Below are positions 1 through 6,640 of a DNA stretch of 30,612 nucleotides, piece after piece. The notes under the pieces were generated by a model that did not search any database, had not been told where the DNA came from, and worked only from the letters and a program-made list of their open reading frames with translations. Positions within the stretch are counted from its first letter, which is position 1; the number at the start of each line of letters is the position of its first letter. Source of the stretch: a virus. The translations under genes and the position numbers were made by a program. The stretch is from the IMG/VR virus record IMGVR_UViG_3300023192_001317, positions 1 through 30,612 of that record; one strand, 5' to 3'.

Positions 1-258
1 ATCCAACACCTGAACGCCGAAACTAATTTGTGGTTTATGCGCAGCGGCAAAATCTGCGGATGCAGTTGTCTCCCGCGTTTCTTCCATCTTGTATCCGGCT
101 TCTTCTTTCGCTGTTTCTCTCATTGATTGCATCATAGCAAGTTCATGAGAATTTTCTTGTTTCTTTTTGAAGATGCCTACAATATCTCCAATGAAAGGCA
201 TAACAAATCCGCCGAAGCCACTTAATGCCTGAACGGCTAATCCTAATATACTGAACAT
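1..258 (-). CDS. Partial small membrane-associated phage protein, possibly holin-like
   Basis: The gene begins with ATG at 258 behind AGGAG and runs off the low end of the window, so only 86 codons are visible. The first 29 residues are a Gly- and Phe-rich hydrophobic stretch that could span or line a membrane. Next comes a basic KKK turn and then a charged helical region rich in Glu, Met and Ala. A short hydrophobic N-terminus followed by a charged helix resembles some phage holin or tail-associated membrane proteins, but the informative C-terminus lies outside the window. Function is not assigned. It is the last gene seen in the direction of transcription. Confidence 0.7.
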   Translation of the reverse strand, partial: MFSILGLAVQALSGFGGFVMPFIGDIVGIFKKKQENSHELAMMQSMRETAKEEAGYKMEETRETTASADFAAAHKPQISFGVQVLD

Positions 259-275
259 ATATTTCTCCTAATCAA

Positions 276-416
276 TTATGGTAAAAATTTGTGAACTACT
301 GCAAACAGTCGCTTGCATACTCGACAATAAAATGTCGAGTTCTCTTTGTGTTCGATTTTCTCTCCCCCGCAAAGCGGACAAAATTTCACTTGTGATTTTC
401 GATATGGTGCGCTCAT
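276..416 (-). CDS. Small zinc-ribbon protein, 46 aa
   Basis: The 46-residue product has two CxxC knuckles (C13/C16 and C31/C34) 15 residues apart, the pattern of a minimal zinc ribbon. Basic residues surround the knuckles and the C-terminus is hydrophobic and basic, which would suit nucleic-acid or protein contact. It starts with ATG at 416; the upstream sequence is A-rich with only a weak ribosome site. A longer open frame on the opposite strand across this interval is its shadow, because this one carries an intact four-cysteine motif and matches the direction of its neighbours. Several other small zinc ribbons occur in this window. Target unknown. Confidence 0.72.
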   Translation of the reverse strand: MSAPYRKSQVKFCPLCGGEKIEHKENSTFYCRVCKRLFAVVHKFLP

Positions 417-432
417 TATATTTGTTTTCTTT

Positions 433-579
433 TCATTCGCACTTTAATTTTAAAGAATCTATTTCCATTTTCATATTTAAAATTATTCCGGTCATTTTCA
501 CAACCATATCTTCCAATTCTATGATTTCTTTTTTCCTACTCTTTGCGAGGTTCATGTGATAATCATTTAGGTGAATCAT
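433..579 (-). CDS. Small helical protein, 48 aa
   Basis: ATG at 579 is preceded by GAGGGAG about 12 bases upstream, a good if slightly distant ribosome site. The product is mostly charged with regularly spaced Ile, Leu and Met, and would form one long amphipathic helix or short coiled coil. It is the first gene after the tmRNA. No family is recognised. Existence is supported by the ribosome site, direction and neat fit between the tmRNA and the zinc-ribbon gene. Confidence 0.6.
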   Translation of the reverse strand: MIHLNDYHMNLAKSRKKEIIELEDMVVKMTGIILNMKMEIDSLKLKCE

Positions 580-609
580 TGTTAATTCATCTCCCTCATT
601 GTAAAGTAA

Positions 610-880
610 ATAGTGGCCCCTTTCTGTTCCCAGGCGGGGCCAAACCCGGCTACCGCTTACGCAGCGATAGCGAAACCTTCAACAAAGTTGTCGGTTAGTG
701 TTTTGAGAATTTTAACGCGCCTTCTCATCGCGAGCAGCCTCATCTTCGTGTCCGCGGCACCAGTCGAATCCATTTCATCCCCGTAATATAATTACAGTAT
801 AATTGCTGGTGGAGATGCGGGGTATCGAACCCCGGTCCTAGTCGCCCTTCTTCAAAAATTCAAACGGTTGCTAGTTCGTG
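610..880 (-). ncRNA. ssrA: Permuted (two-piece) tmRNA
   Basis: Reading the minus strand, the acceptor piece comes first. It holds a T-arm (stem CGGGG, loop TTCGATA, stem CCCCG) followed directly by CATCTCC and an encoded ACCA ending at 807. A 24-base spacer (783-806) holding a GTAAT/ATTAC hairpin follows. The coding piece then starts at 782 with GGGGATG, which pairs with CATCTCC over seven base pairs (one G-U), and continues into the tmRNA hallmark GGATTCGAC. CTGGTGCC after it can pair with GGC(g)ACTAG in the acceptor piece to form helix P2. The tag frame ends at 657, and a strong hairpin (GGCCCC at 636-641 with GGGGCC at 614-619) closes the coding piece. This order, acceptor then spacer then coding piece, is that of alphaproteobacterial two-piece tmRNAs, which are cut from one precursor. 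The RNA rescues stalled ribosomes with SmpB. The outer ends are approximate. Confidence 0.93.
657..701 (-). other. tmRNA proteolysis-tag reading frame
   Basis: In the coding piece this frame reads TLTDNFVEGFAIAA then TAA. It aligns without gaps to the 14-residue Caulobacter tag AANDNFAEEFAVAA (recalled from the literature), sharing the DNF core and the AxAA end recognised by ClpXP-type proteases. The resume codon is inferred from that alignment to be ACA; the AAA just before it is also possible and would add a Lys. The first residues differ from the usual Ala start. Confidence 0.85.
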
Positions 881-887
881 TTTTCCT

Positions 888-1385
888 TTAATATACGATC
901 TTCAAAGTTCCTCCATCGCCTGACGGCAATAATACATTGAAGTCGAATGTGGGAGCAATACCTTTACTCAAAATACAAATGTACCCATTGTTCCCACGTT
1001 GATTTGTTAATGATGCGATTACATAATGCTTTCTGTTTTTATCTATCCAAACTTGTGCCCATCCTGTATGCACCATACCAGCTTCTGTCGGCGATTGTTC
1101 AACCCCCGCCATGGCTAATCTCATTTCAATCTTCATCATCATGGCAAAAAATGTATCGGTAGGATAGCAGTTATGTGCTTTCACAACCCTCCGCCTTGAT
1201 CTTGATTTTGGAATTACCAATGGTGTAGCTTTCAACTTTGGTTTCTTTTTCGGATTAATTTTGTTCTTCGCCTCTGGACTGGCTGGAGGCGGGACCACCA
1301 TCGGCGGTTTAGAAGCTTCTGGATGATCTGCAAAAGCCATAGTTGTTAAAAACCCGAGCATAATTAGCGCAGCTAGAATTCTCAT
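888..1385 (-). CDS. Secreted or periplasmic protein, unknown
   Basis: The 165-residue product opens with a signal peptide: basic MR, a hydrophobic core of about 15 residues, and an AFA-D cleavage site near residue 19/20. A Pro/Lys/Ala-rich linker (about 20-60) and a cluster of basic residues (about 60-70) lead to a C-terminal domain of roughly 95 residues. This has two Cys, a WAQVWID segment and beta-strand-like alternation. ATG at 1385 directly follows the stop of the FmdB-like gene, whose last codons hold the CGGAG ribosome site. The tmRNA lies just downstream, so both may share a transcript. No known family is recognised; an envelope role is inferred only from the signal peptide. Confidence 0.75.
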   Translation of the reverse strand: MRILAALIMLGFLTTMAFADHPEASKPPMVVPPPASPEAKNKINPKKKPKLKATPLVIPKSRSRRRVVKAHNCYPTDTFFAMMMKIEMRLAMAGVEQSPTEAGMVHTGWAQVWIDKNRKHYVIASLTNQRGNNGYICILSKGIAPTFDFNVLLPSGDGGTLKIVY

Positions 1386-1649
1386 TTAGAACTCCGTTGC
1401 ATTTGTATTGATCTGCGATCCCGGTGTTCTTTGATGAATCTTTTGCAGTACGTCCCTAAATCCAGAATCTTTCCTTCTCACATCTAAGCGAATAATATCT
1501 GCGATTAGTGGCGAACCGATCAATTTGTGTACTTTCTTTTTACCACACTCCGGGCATTTTGTTTTTGTAGGTTTATCTTTATCAGTTATAGATAAAACCT
1601 TTTCAAAAGTATGTTCGCAAGACGAACATTCGTAATCATATGTTGGCAT
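1386..1649 (-). CDS. FmdB-family zinc-ribbon protein
   Basis: The 87-residue product starts [11 protein letters not shown], the signature start of the FmdB/CxxC_CxxC_SSSS family, with a second knuckle CPEC. The four ligands are C8, C11, C32 and C35. Cellular members are short putative regulatory proteins, and phage copies are common but uncharacterised. The ATG at 1649 is chosen because it gives the family start and lies four bases after AGGAGG; an adjacent ATG is one codon earlier. The C-terminal half is basic with a possible amphipathic helix, longer than the minimal ribbon. It is the last codon-coupled partner before the secreted protein gene. Confidence 0.85.
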   Translation of the reverse strand: MPTYDYECSSCEHTFEKVLSITDKDKPTKTKCPECGKKKVHKLIGSPLIADIIRLDVRRKDSGFRDVLQKIHQRTPGSQINTNATEF

Positions 1650-1660
1650 CATTCCTCCTA

Positions 1661-2251
1661 TCAAGCAAATAAGGTGAAATTAGAAATCTCATTTTTCTTA
1701 TCTGCGGCGGAATCGTATCTAGTAATTCTTTCGTAAAAGTATCTTTTATATCCTTTGAATTCTTTCACATCAGGCAGAGATGTATCAAACATAAACCGGC
1801 ATAATACTTCTGACATTTCCAAATCGTCAATCATTATTTCGTCAGGCCAATACGCCATGATATATTTAACATCATCAGGATTCTTTTCGGGAATACAATA
1901 TCCGCCATCAAAAGGGCCTCCCAATAAACGAAAACATCCAGTGCGGGCGTGTGGCTCTTTTTCCTTTTCTTCTACTTCTTTCAATCGAGCCTCTTCTTTC
2001 TCCTTTTTTTCTTTTTCATCAGCATCTAACAATCCTAATTCTTTGGCTGTTTCGATGAGTTTCTTTGCGCTAGATTTAGCATGAGTTTCCATCTCGGCAA
2101 GGCCTTGAGCTTGTTTGATGATCGATTCGACCATCTTGTCGCCGAATTCAGCACGGATGGAATCTTGAAAATCCTTATCTTTGAGAAATTCCTCATAAGA
2201 CATTCCTTCATTTTCTCCTTCTCCCTTGTCGAATCTAAAAGAATTATTCAT
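1661..2251 (-). CDS. Unknown acidic coiled-coil protein
   Basis: The product is about 196 residues. The N-terminal half is strongly charged, with a Glu/Lys-rich run near residues 80-100 that should form a coiled coil. The C-terminal 90 residues look globular, with GGPFDGGY, several Tyr and Trp, and a [13 protein letters not shown] stretch. ATG at 2251 is preferred to an upstream in-frame codon because GGGACGGAG sits just before it, and ATGAATAA overlaps the stop of the upstream gene. The GGPFDGG motif with following beta-like sequence is frequent in small phage proteins of unknown role. No function assigned. Confidence 0.78.
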   Translation of the reverse strand: MNNSFRFDKGEGENEGMSYEEFLKDKDFQDSIRAEFGDKMVESIIKQAQGLAEMETHAKSSAKKLIETAKELGLLDADEKEKKEKEEARLKEVEEKEKEPHARTGCFRLLGGPFDGGYCIPEKNPDDVKYIMAYWPDEIMIDDLEMSEVLCRFMFDTSLPDVKEFKGYKRYFYERITRYDSAADKKNEISNFTLFA

Positions 2252-2498
2252 ACTCCGTCCCTTCGTCCATGTGTTCAAAAAGTGCTAGACCTTCCTCGTC
2301 TACTGGATCATCGTCAGGATTTTCTTCAACCCATTCGCCGAATGACCGGATACGAGAAACCCGGCGATCTTCCGAGCGTCGCAATCCTCGTTCAGTATCC
2401 TTGTTAAAAGATTTTCCTTCGTGCTGATTCCTATCCTGATGATCTTTTTTACTCTTTTTCAACCTACGATTGAAACGAGTTAATTTATCGCTACCCAT
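2244..2498 (-). CDS. Basic/acidic small protein, 84 aa
   Basis: The first half is rich in Arg and Lys, and the second is strongly acidic with repeated Asp and Glu. ATG at 2498 overlaps the stop of the upstream zinc-ribbon gene by eight bases and is chosen over a longer reading that would run deep through that gene in another frame. The charge asymmetry could suit RNA or protein binding, but no family is recognised. Confidence 0.68.
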   Translation of the reverse strand: MGSDKLTRFNRRLKKSKKDHQDRNQHEGKSFNKDTERGLRRSEDRRVSRIRSFGEWVEENPDDDPVDEEGLALFEHMDEGTEYE

Positions 2499-2724
2499 TA
2501 TCATTATCCTCAATTGAATTGAAAAAATCATTTTGACAAACTTGACACATACCGGAAATTGAAAATTCCTTGGCACTAATTGCATCATCAAACTCTGAAG
2601 CTTCACCACCACAATTAACGCAAATGTCTTGCCTGATGGCTTCGGAACGAGATTTACCAAACATCTTTAAAGATATTTGATCCAAAGCCTTTTCAATTTC
2701 AGAATTCTTCACAGAAGATTTCAT
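2491..2724 (-). CDS. Small protein with a CxxC pair motif, 77 aa
   Basis: A helical N-terminus (residues 1-30) is followed by CVNC (C35/C38) and CQVC (C60/C63), a zinc-ribbon spacing of 21 residues between knuckles. The C-terminus is acidic. It starts at 2724 after a weak GGTAAG-like site, two bases after the phosphoesterase stop. The intact four-cysteine motif is the main evidence that this frame, not the one overlapping it, is coding. Confidence 0.75.
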   Translation of the reverse strand: MKSSVKNSEIEKALDQISLKMFGKSRSEAIRQDICVNCGGEASEFDDAISAKEFSISGMCQVCQNDFFNSIEDNDNG

Positions 2725-2725
2725 T

Positions 2726-3577
2726 TTAATTTCTTACCTCAAATTGCATTGGGGAATAATTTCCCATTGTCTTTCTTTCAAACGGATAACCACATGGATT
2801 ACAAAAAAACATCGTTGTGTGACCTTTGGTTTCTAGCCTCCGCACATATTCCTCATGCGTATGGCCAAAACACCAAACTTTAATCCACATATGATATTTC
2901 TCATATACAGCTTCCATATAGGTGTTTATAAAAGAACCGGACAGTGTATCCCATTCAATTTCACCTTTAATGCGATGAACATCTCTATGCGGAACGGTGT
3001 GAGTAACTACAACGATATTGGTTGCATTTCTCTTGAGACAATACTCAATATCTGTCTCCAGTTTAATTGCATCCATCTTCGCAAGGTGGGATGGGCCGAG
3101 GCCATCGTAAGGACTATAACGATTGTAAGGATAAAAATCAATCAGTCTGTAATCAGAATGAAATCTTTTCCACGTTTCAATCTGAGCGTCCTGCGAGAAC
3201 CCTTTAACGTCCCAATTATACCACCCATTGACACCAACAATCCCCACGCCATTTTCAACATGAGGCTTGTAAGGAAGGAAATGAATTTTAGAATGTGTCC
3301 CAAAATCTTTACATTCCACTTCTATTTTCACTTCCATATCTTTATGGCTGTTCGGGCCATAATAATGGTGGTTTCCATCAACATGAAAAACCCCTTTATA
3401 ATGCGTTGCAAGTTGTTCAAGTAAAAACTTGATTCGCTTGTGATTATCATCCATATCCCCAGCAAAGATCGCATAGTCATTGAGGTCGGTATCAAAGGTC
3501 ATGTTTCCGATAACAGTACCCGCATCTCCACGCACCCAATGATTATTATGAATATCACTGTATAGATCAAACTTCAT
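2726..3577 (-). CDS. Calcineurin-like metallophosphoesterase
   Basis: The 283-residue product has the five metallophosphoesterase motifs in order. These are DIH (D8/H10), GDMDDNH (D41), GNHH (N69/H70), a THTVPH motif near 195, and GHTH near 240. They bind two metal ions and hydrolyse phosphomono- or diesters. The substrate cannot be told from sequence; phage members are proposed to act on nucleotides, RNA 2',3'-cyclic ends or DNA. It starts at 3577 with AGGAG nine bases upstream. A TATAAATA element lies 87 bases upstream inside the preceding gene. The length suits a single-domain enzyme. Confidence 0.88.
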   Translation of the reverse strand: MKFDLYSDIHNNHWVRGDAGTVIGNMTFDTDLNDYAIFAGDMDDNHKRIKFLLEQLATHYKGVFHVDGNHHYYGPNSHKDMEVKIEVECKDFGTHSKIHFLPYKPHVENGVGIVGVNGWYNWDVKGFSQDAQIETWKRFHSDYRLIDFYPYNRYSPYDGLGPSHLAKMDAIKLETDIEYCLKRNATNIVVVTHTVPHRDVHRIKGEIEWDTLSGSFINTYMEAVYEKYHMWIKVWCFGHTHEEYVRRLETKGHTTMFFCNPCGYPFERKTMGNYSPMQFEVRN

Positions 3578-3589
3578 TTCATATTTCTC

Positions 3590-4054
3590 CTAGTTTTTCT
3601 CAGGGAGCTCAAAAACCGCCACCCTCACCCTATTCAATCGGGTTTCTTTGATCCCATCAAAGGTATTTATATCGTGTTTCTTTGGGGTGGCTTTAACAGT
3701 GAAACAATCTCCAATCTGTTTATCAGCACCATCAACACCATGCATGGGGTTTCCGAAAAATGTCGCACGGCATCCAGCGCGAGTAGACACAATATAAATA
3801 TTTCCATATTGGGTTTCCCGAATTTCCTTTATTTTGATAAAAAAGGTATCACGTTTGCCGATGGTTCCGATGTATTCAGAATTTGGCCATTCTTTTAAAG
3901 CTTCTTTCTTCCCAAGCGGCGACAGCGAAGCTTCATAGGTATCGAACATCTTCTTTTTCTGTATTTCGCGGGCGATCATGGGAAGAAATTCTTTTATCCA
4001 TTCCTTCTCCCGTGCCCCGTGCCCGTGGGGGAATTTGAGCAATTTAATCTTCAT
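3590..4054 (-). CDS. Unknown protein, 154 aa
   Basis: A mixed alpha/beta product with a basic N-terminus and a C-terminal half rich in Val, Thr and Arg that looks like a small beta barrel (IGTIGKRDTFFIKIKEI, then strand-like repeats). No recognised motif. The start at 4054 has almost no ribosome site and overlaps the end of a tiny membrane-protein gene, so it is probably read by translational coupling. It may bind nucleic acid, but that is only a guess from the barrel-like pattern. Confidence 0.72.
   Translation of the reverse strand: MKIKLLKFPHGHGAREKEWIKEFLPMIAREIQKKKMFDTYEASLSPLGKKEALKEWPNSEYIGTIGKRDTFFIKIKEIRETQYGNIYIVSTRAGCRATFFGNPMHGVDGADKQIGDCFTVKATPKKHDINTFDGIKETRLNRVRVAVFELPEKN
3664..3671 (-). 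promoter_or_regulatory. TATAAATA, possible T4-type late promoter
   Basis: The minus strand reads TATAAATA, the T4 late-promoter core, 87 bases before the phosphoesterase start. It lies inside the upstream coding sequence, so it could be chance. Confidence 0.3.
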
Positions 4055-4124
4055 AATGATTCGAAATTTTCGCGAGCATATATCCGATAAACATTACCGC
4101 ACCAATAAGTAAAAAAACTTTCAT
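4044..4124 (-). CDS. Tiny single-span membrane protein, 26 aa
   Basis: ATG at 4124 overlaps the upstream stop as TAATG, and the product is a hydrophobic helix of about 18 residues followed by a short polar tail with His, Glu and Asp. Coupled overlaps at both ends (the stop overlaps the next ATG) favour a real gene. It resembles the small membrane peptides common in phage accessory regions; its role is unknown. Confidence 0.55.
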   Translation of the reverse strand: MKVFLLIGAVMFIGYMLAKISNHYED

Positions 4125-4381
4125 TACACATCCTTCCTTTCAGTCATGTAATCATAATTGACGGTGATATTATTCAGTCCAAGCATTTTATTGATACAAA
4201 CACTTGCACTTAATCCGGTGAACATTTTAGAACTATCATATCCTCTTGAGGTTCTCTCATGGAGGACAAAATGATTTTCATCATCGATCCTCAACATACC
4301 AATTTCAATTTCAATTTTATACTTCTGTTCATACACCCGAAACAAATCCGGTGCAACTTGCCGTACCATAAAATACTTCAT
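4124..4381 (-). CDS. Unknown protein, 85 aa
   Basis: A compact alpha/beta product with alternating hydrophobic strands in the first 45 residues and no recognised motif. It begins at 4381 with a GGAGAAG-type site and ends in a TAATG overlap with the tiny membrane-protein gene. Function unknown. Confidence 0.72.
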   Translation of the reverse strand: MKYFMVRQVAPDLFRVYEQKYKIEIEIGMLRIDDENHFVLHERTSRGYDSSKMFTGLSASVCINKMLGLNNITVNYDYMTERKDV

Positions 4382-4399
4382 TTTACTTCTCCATTTTCC

Positions 4400-4603
4400 T
4401 CAAACCATTTTTCTCAAATCTGGCCCGGTCGGAACAGGCTGTTCTAGAATATCATTGAAAACAACTTCCCATAACTGTTCAACCCCAATCGCGCAAGGTT
4501 TTGCAAACGCTTCAAATCTACCTTCTAACTCTGCTATGAGATTTTGTAATTCTTCATTTTCTCGTTCAAGTTCATCAACTCGTTTTTCAATATCGTTCGT
4601 CAT
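4400..4603 (-). CDS. Coiled-coil protein, 67 aa
   Basis: Residues 1-34 have a clear heptad pattern (VDELERENEELQNLIAELEG), a leucine-zipper-like coiled coil that would dimerise. The C-terminal half contains a Trp-Glu segment and a short basic end. It starts at 4603 behind AAGGAAA. No family recognised; an assembly or adaptor role is possible. Confidence 0.72.
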   Translation of the reverse strand: MTNDIEKRVDELERENEELQNLIAELEGRFEAFAKPCAIGVEQLWEVVFNDILEQPVPTGPDLRKMV

Positions 4604-4604
4604 T

Positions 4605-4841
4605 TTATTTCCTTTTCAGTTTTTTGTAAGAATCCCACTGCTTCCGATTTTTGGTATTTGTTTTCCACGAATTGTCAATATGGACAGGAATATCATCCCA
4701 GGCATTCGGAAGATTTTTGATGTTCCGCTTCGGCCGAACCTTTATGCCAGACATTTCAGCAAACTCTACTGCCATCAATTCATTTTTACTTTTAGGAAGC
4801 TTCAACCAATGCCTGTAAACGGAACGCTTGAACATGATCAT
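4605..4841 (-). CDS. Basic small protein, 78 aa
   Basis: Lys/Arg-rich with five Trp and a PNAWDDIP segment; the last 20 residues are very basic. The ATG at 4841 follows AAGGG at suitable spacing, whereas the ATG two codons later is too far from it. It overlaps the upstream gene by four bases (ATGA-type coupling). It looks like a nucleic-acid-binding protein by composition only. Confidence 0.7.
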   Translation of the reverse strand: MIMFKRSVYRHWLKLPKSKNELMAVEFAEMSGIKVRPKRNIKNLPNAWDDIPVHIDNSWKTNTKNRKQWDSYKKLKRK

Positions 4842-5245
4842 AATCTAATTTCCCTTGTCATTAAAGAACCGGCCGGGCGGCCGTCATACATCGGTGCGTG
4901 ACCGTGGCCACGGGTGCCCGTGGTATCACCGAAAAGGAATTTCTTTTTTCGGTCCTCTTCTAAAATTTTGCGATCTAAATCATGGTCCGGTGAAAATTCA
5001 ATGTTATCTCTAACACCATTTTTCATCATGACCTTGACACCCGAATGAACTAAAACATCGTGGCAAGCCTGCATCATAGCTTTCGCATTATGAATTGCAA
5101 TCTTGTCATTATATTTTAGATATAAATAACCACGGCTCTCGCAGCCGTGATTATAATCTGCATCTCCCGGCGTTAGGAATGCAACTCCATTTCCATCACC
5201 AAAAATATACATACAATTTAATTTTCCACTTCTAGAATACGACAT
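4838..5245 (-). CDS. Unknown protein, 135 aa
   Basis: The N-terminal 75 residues look like a small alpha/beta domain, with a YIFGDGNGVAFLTPGD start. The C-terminal 40 residues are a flexible tail rich in Gly, Arg and His. The tail is encoded by locally GC-richer DNA (about 4865-4925) with short palindromes. It starts at 5245 with a strong AAAGGAAA site. No known family. Confidence 0.72.
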   Translation of the reverse strand: MSYSRSGKLNCMYIFGDGNGVAFLTPGDADYNHGCESRGYLYLKYNDKIAIHNAKAMMQACHDVLVHSGVKVMMKNGVRDNIEFSPDHDLDRKILEEDRKKKFLFGDTTGTRGHGHAPMYDGRPAGSLMTREIRL

Positions 5246-5345
5246 TTAGTTTCCTTTTCTTTTTAGGCCAAACTTTTTTCCAGAATGCCTTTTCTTTTTT
5301 CAGATACTTCAAATACGAGGCCGAATCATTTGTATCGGTCACCAT
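5232..5345 (-). CDS. Lys-rich micro-protein, 37 aa
   Basis: ATG at 5345 directly follows the TAA of the upstream zinc-ribbon gene, whose end supplies GGAGAAGG. The product is strongly basic with two Trp and ends 14 bases inside the next gene. Short, but the ribosome site and perfect placement support it. Function unknown. Confidence 0.55.
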   Translation of the reverse strand: MVTDTNDSASYLKYLKKEKAFWKKVWPKKKRKLNVVF

Positions 5346-5552
5346 TTAACCTTCTCCACCGATGTCGAGGCCGATGTCCATAGCATTCGCACAAGAATTA
5401 CAGTAACCATATTGGGGACGGAGTTTCACTGTACGTCCACAACCATCACAGGTTTTTAAAACACTTTCAGTTTGCATCTGATGATAAAAACTAACATCGT
5501 CTTCATCTTCAATATTATACCAACCGAAATTATCATCGTAGTAACTAGACAT
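5346..5552 (-). CDS. Acidic protein with zinc-ribbon end, 68 aa
   Basis: An acidic, Tyr-rich N-terminus (1-30) is followed by CDGC (C35/C38) and CNSC (C51/C54), a compact zinc ribbon with 12 residues between knuckles, then a Gly-rich acidic tail. It overlaps the upstream gene by eight bases. It could be a small regulator or RNA-polymerase-associated factor, but nothing specific is recognised. Confidence 0.75.
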   Translation of the reverse strand: MSSYYDDNFGWYNIEDEDDVSFYHQMQTESVLKTCDGCGRTVKLRPQYGYCNSCANAMDIGLDIGGEG

Positions 5553-5799
5553 TAACTTTTGCCTTCCTATCCATGAAGCGCTCGCCTTGCGTTTTCGTTA
5601 CGGCTTCCCTGATATCTTCGATGCAATAAAACCACTCCTTTCCATCATCAAAAATGTCAAGCTCATCACTCTTAGCGAAGAATTGATCCACATAATACGG
5701 ACGGCCAAAATCGTCAGCATCAGTTTGAGTCTTACAAGTAAAGATATTGAATCCCTTGTAATTTTCTACAAATTTTGACAACTCTTCGATACTCGCCAT
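5545..5799 (-). CDS. Unknown protein, 84 aa, with FNIF strand
   Basis: A small acidic alpha/beta product with the order helix, FNIF strand, strand pair, then IEDIREAV helix. GAGGAG lies ahead of the ATG at 5799. Its pattern (Y-x2-FNIF near residue 18, aspartate-rich turn, C-terminal helix starting ED/EA) recurs in the next gene at 5822-6019, so the two are probably paralogs. The layout resembles small phage modules that place a short beta sheet before an ID-type helix; function unknown. Confidence 0.75.
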   Translation of the reverse strand: MASIEELSKFVENYKGFNIFTCKTQTDADDFGRPYYVDQFFAKSDELDIFDDGKEWFYCIEDIREAVTKTQGERFMDRKAKVNV

Positions 5800-5821
5800 G
5801 CTTGTTCTCCTCTACAATTTT

Positions 5822-6019
5822 TCATTTTATTTTAGAATAAGCCCAGTACTCATCTATGGCAATCTTTGCTTCTTCCACAAAACCCATTTCTTTTCCATTG
5901 AGATCGTTCAGGATAGTTCCATCACCCCAAGCTTCAAGCCAATATTCGATTGGATTTCTATTCTTGAAAATATTGAAATCACGATACGCTTCAAGAAATT
6001 CTCCACTAGATTCTTTCAT
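5822..6019 (-). CDS. Unknown protein, 65 aa, paralog of 5545-5799
   Basis: AAGGAG lies before the ATG at 6019. The product has the same Y-x2-FNIF motif and a closing helix (VEEAKIAIDEY) as its downstream neighbour, with a middle segment YWLEAWGDGTILNDLNGKEM. Tandem duplication followed by divergence is the simplest account. No function known. Confidence 0.72.
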   Translation of the reverse strand: MKESSGEFLEAYRDFNIFKNRNPIEYWLEAWGDGTILNDLNGKEMGFVEEAKIAIDEYWAYSKIK

Positions 6020-6058
6020 GTTTTCTCCTTCATCCCTCGGTTTCCGTAAGATGTAATT

Positions 6059-6628
6059 TTACTTCTCCATTTTCAAAAGTTTTGAAACAATCGAATGCTT
6101 AACGGCTTCGTGACGCGAAGAATATCTTATTGACTTGGGGAAGTTCTTCTGCAACCTCCAAGAACAATCACCCTTCACCGATTTATTTTTCATAACGAAC
6201 CCACGATGATTCAATCCGGGAATATAAAAATTGTATTCTGAGGAACCAAAGGAACCAATTTGTATATATTCCACTCCATTGACAAAAGTATTTGCTTTGG
6301 AGCGCCTTGCAAATGCATCGAATGCTTTTTCCGGCAACCGCTTCCCATCACCATCAACTACAAATTTTACTTTGGTCAATTTCGGAATTTCTTTACAGAG
6401 CATCCAATCTTCAATAGAATTGATTCCAATCAATTTCAATTGATTGAGAATTTTGCGAAGGGCCTTGCCCATGATTTGGCGAATTCTCTCACGCGAAACA
6501 CCGAAAACCTTTCCTACTTGATCAAGAGTCATTTCTTCAAAAACTCTCAAATTGATAACCTGAACCTCGCGGTAAGTCAAAGTTGAACAAATTGTTTCTA
6601 TTCTTAGTTTGTCAATAACATCGTTCAT
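6059..6628 (-). CDS. Sigma region 4-like transcription factor
   Basis: Residues 16-60 match sigma70 region 4: LTYREVQVINLR, the turn, then a helix-turn-helix (TLDQVGKVFGVSRERIRQI) with the SRERIRQ recognition helix that contacts the -35 element. No region 2 is present, so this is not a complete sigma factor. The remaining 120 residues are a separate domain without recognised motifs. It may bind RNA polymerase like a phage-modified sigma or co-activator. Its start at 6628 follows AAAGG. It lies second in the operon driven by the 7449-7477 promoter, which is a sensible place for an early or middle regulator. Confidence 0.8.
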   Translation of the reverse strand: MNDVIDKLRIETICSTLTYREVQVINLRVFEEMTLDQVGKVFGVSRERIRQIMGKALRKILNQLKLIGINSIEDWMLCKEIPKLTKVKFVVDGDGKRLPEKAFDAFARRSKANTFVNGVEYIQIGSFGSSEYNFYIPGLNHRGFVMKNKSVKGDCSWRLQKNFPKSIRYSSRHEAVKHSIVSKLLKMEK

Positions 6629-6640
6629 TTTAAAACCTTT

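Noticed and set aside
278-559. Plus-strand open frame of 93 codons
   Set aside because: It lies opposite two well-formed minus-strand genes, one with an intact four-cysteine zinc ribbon, and lacks a ribosome site. All other plus-strand frames (for example 18067-18687 and 4455-4901) are rejected for the same reason.
610-880. Ordinary one-piece tmRNA or a plain tRNA
   Set aside because: The acceptor end precedes the 5' end in transcription order, and no anticodon arm is present; only the permuted form fits.
2499-2660. N-terminal extension of the 2244-2498 gene
   Set aside because: It runs through the zinc-ribbon gene at 2491-2724 in another frame; the ATG at 2498 overlaps that stop neatly.
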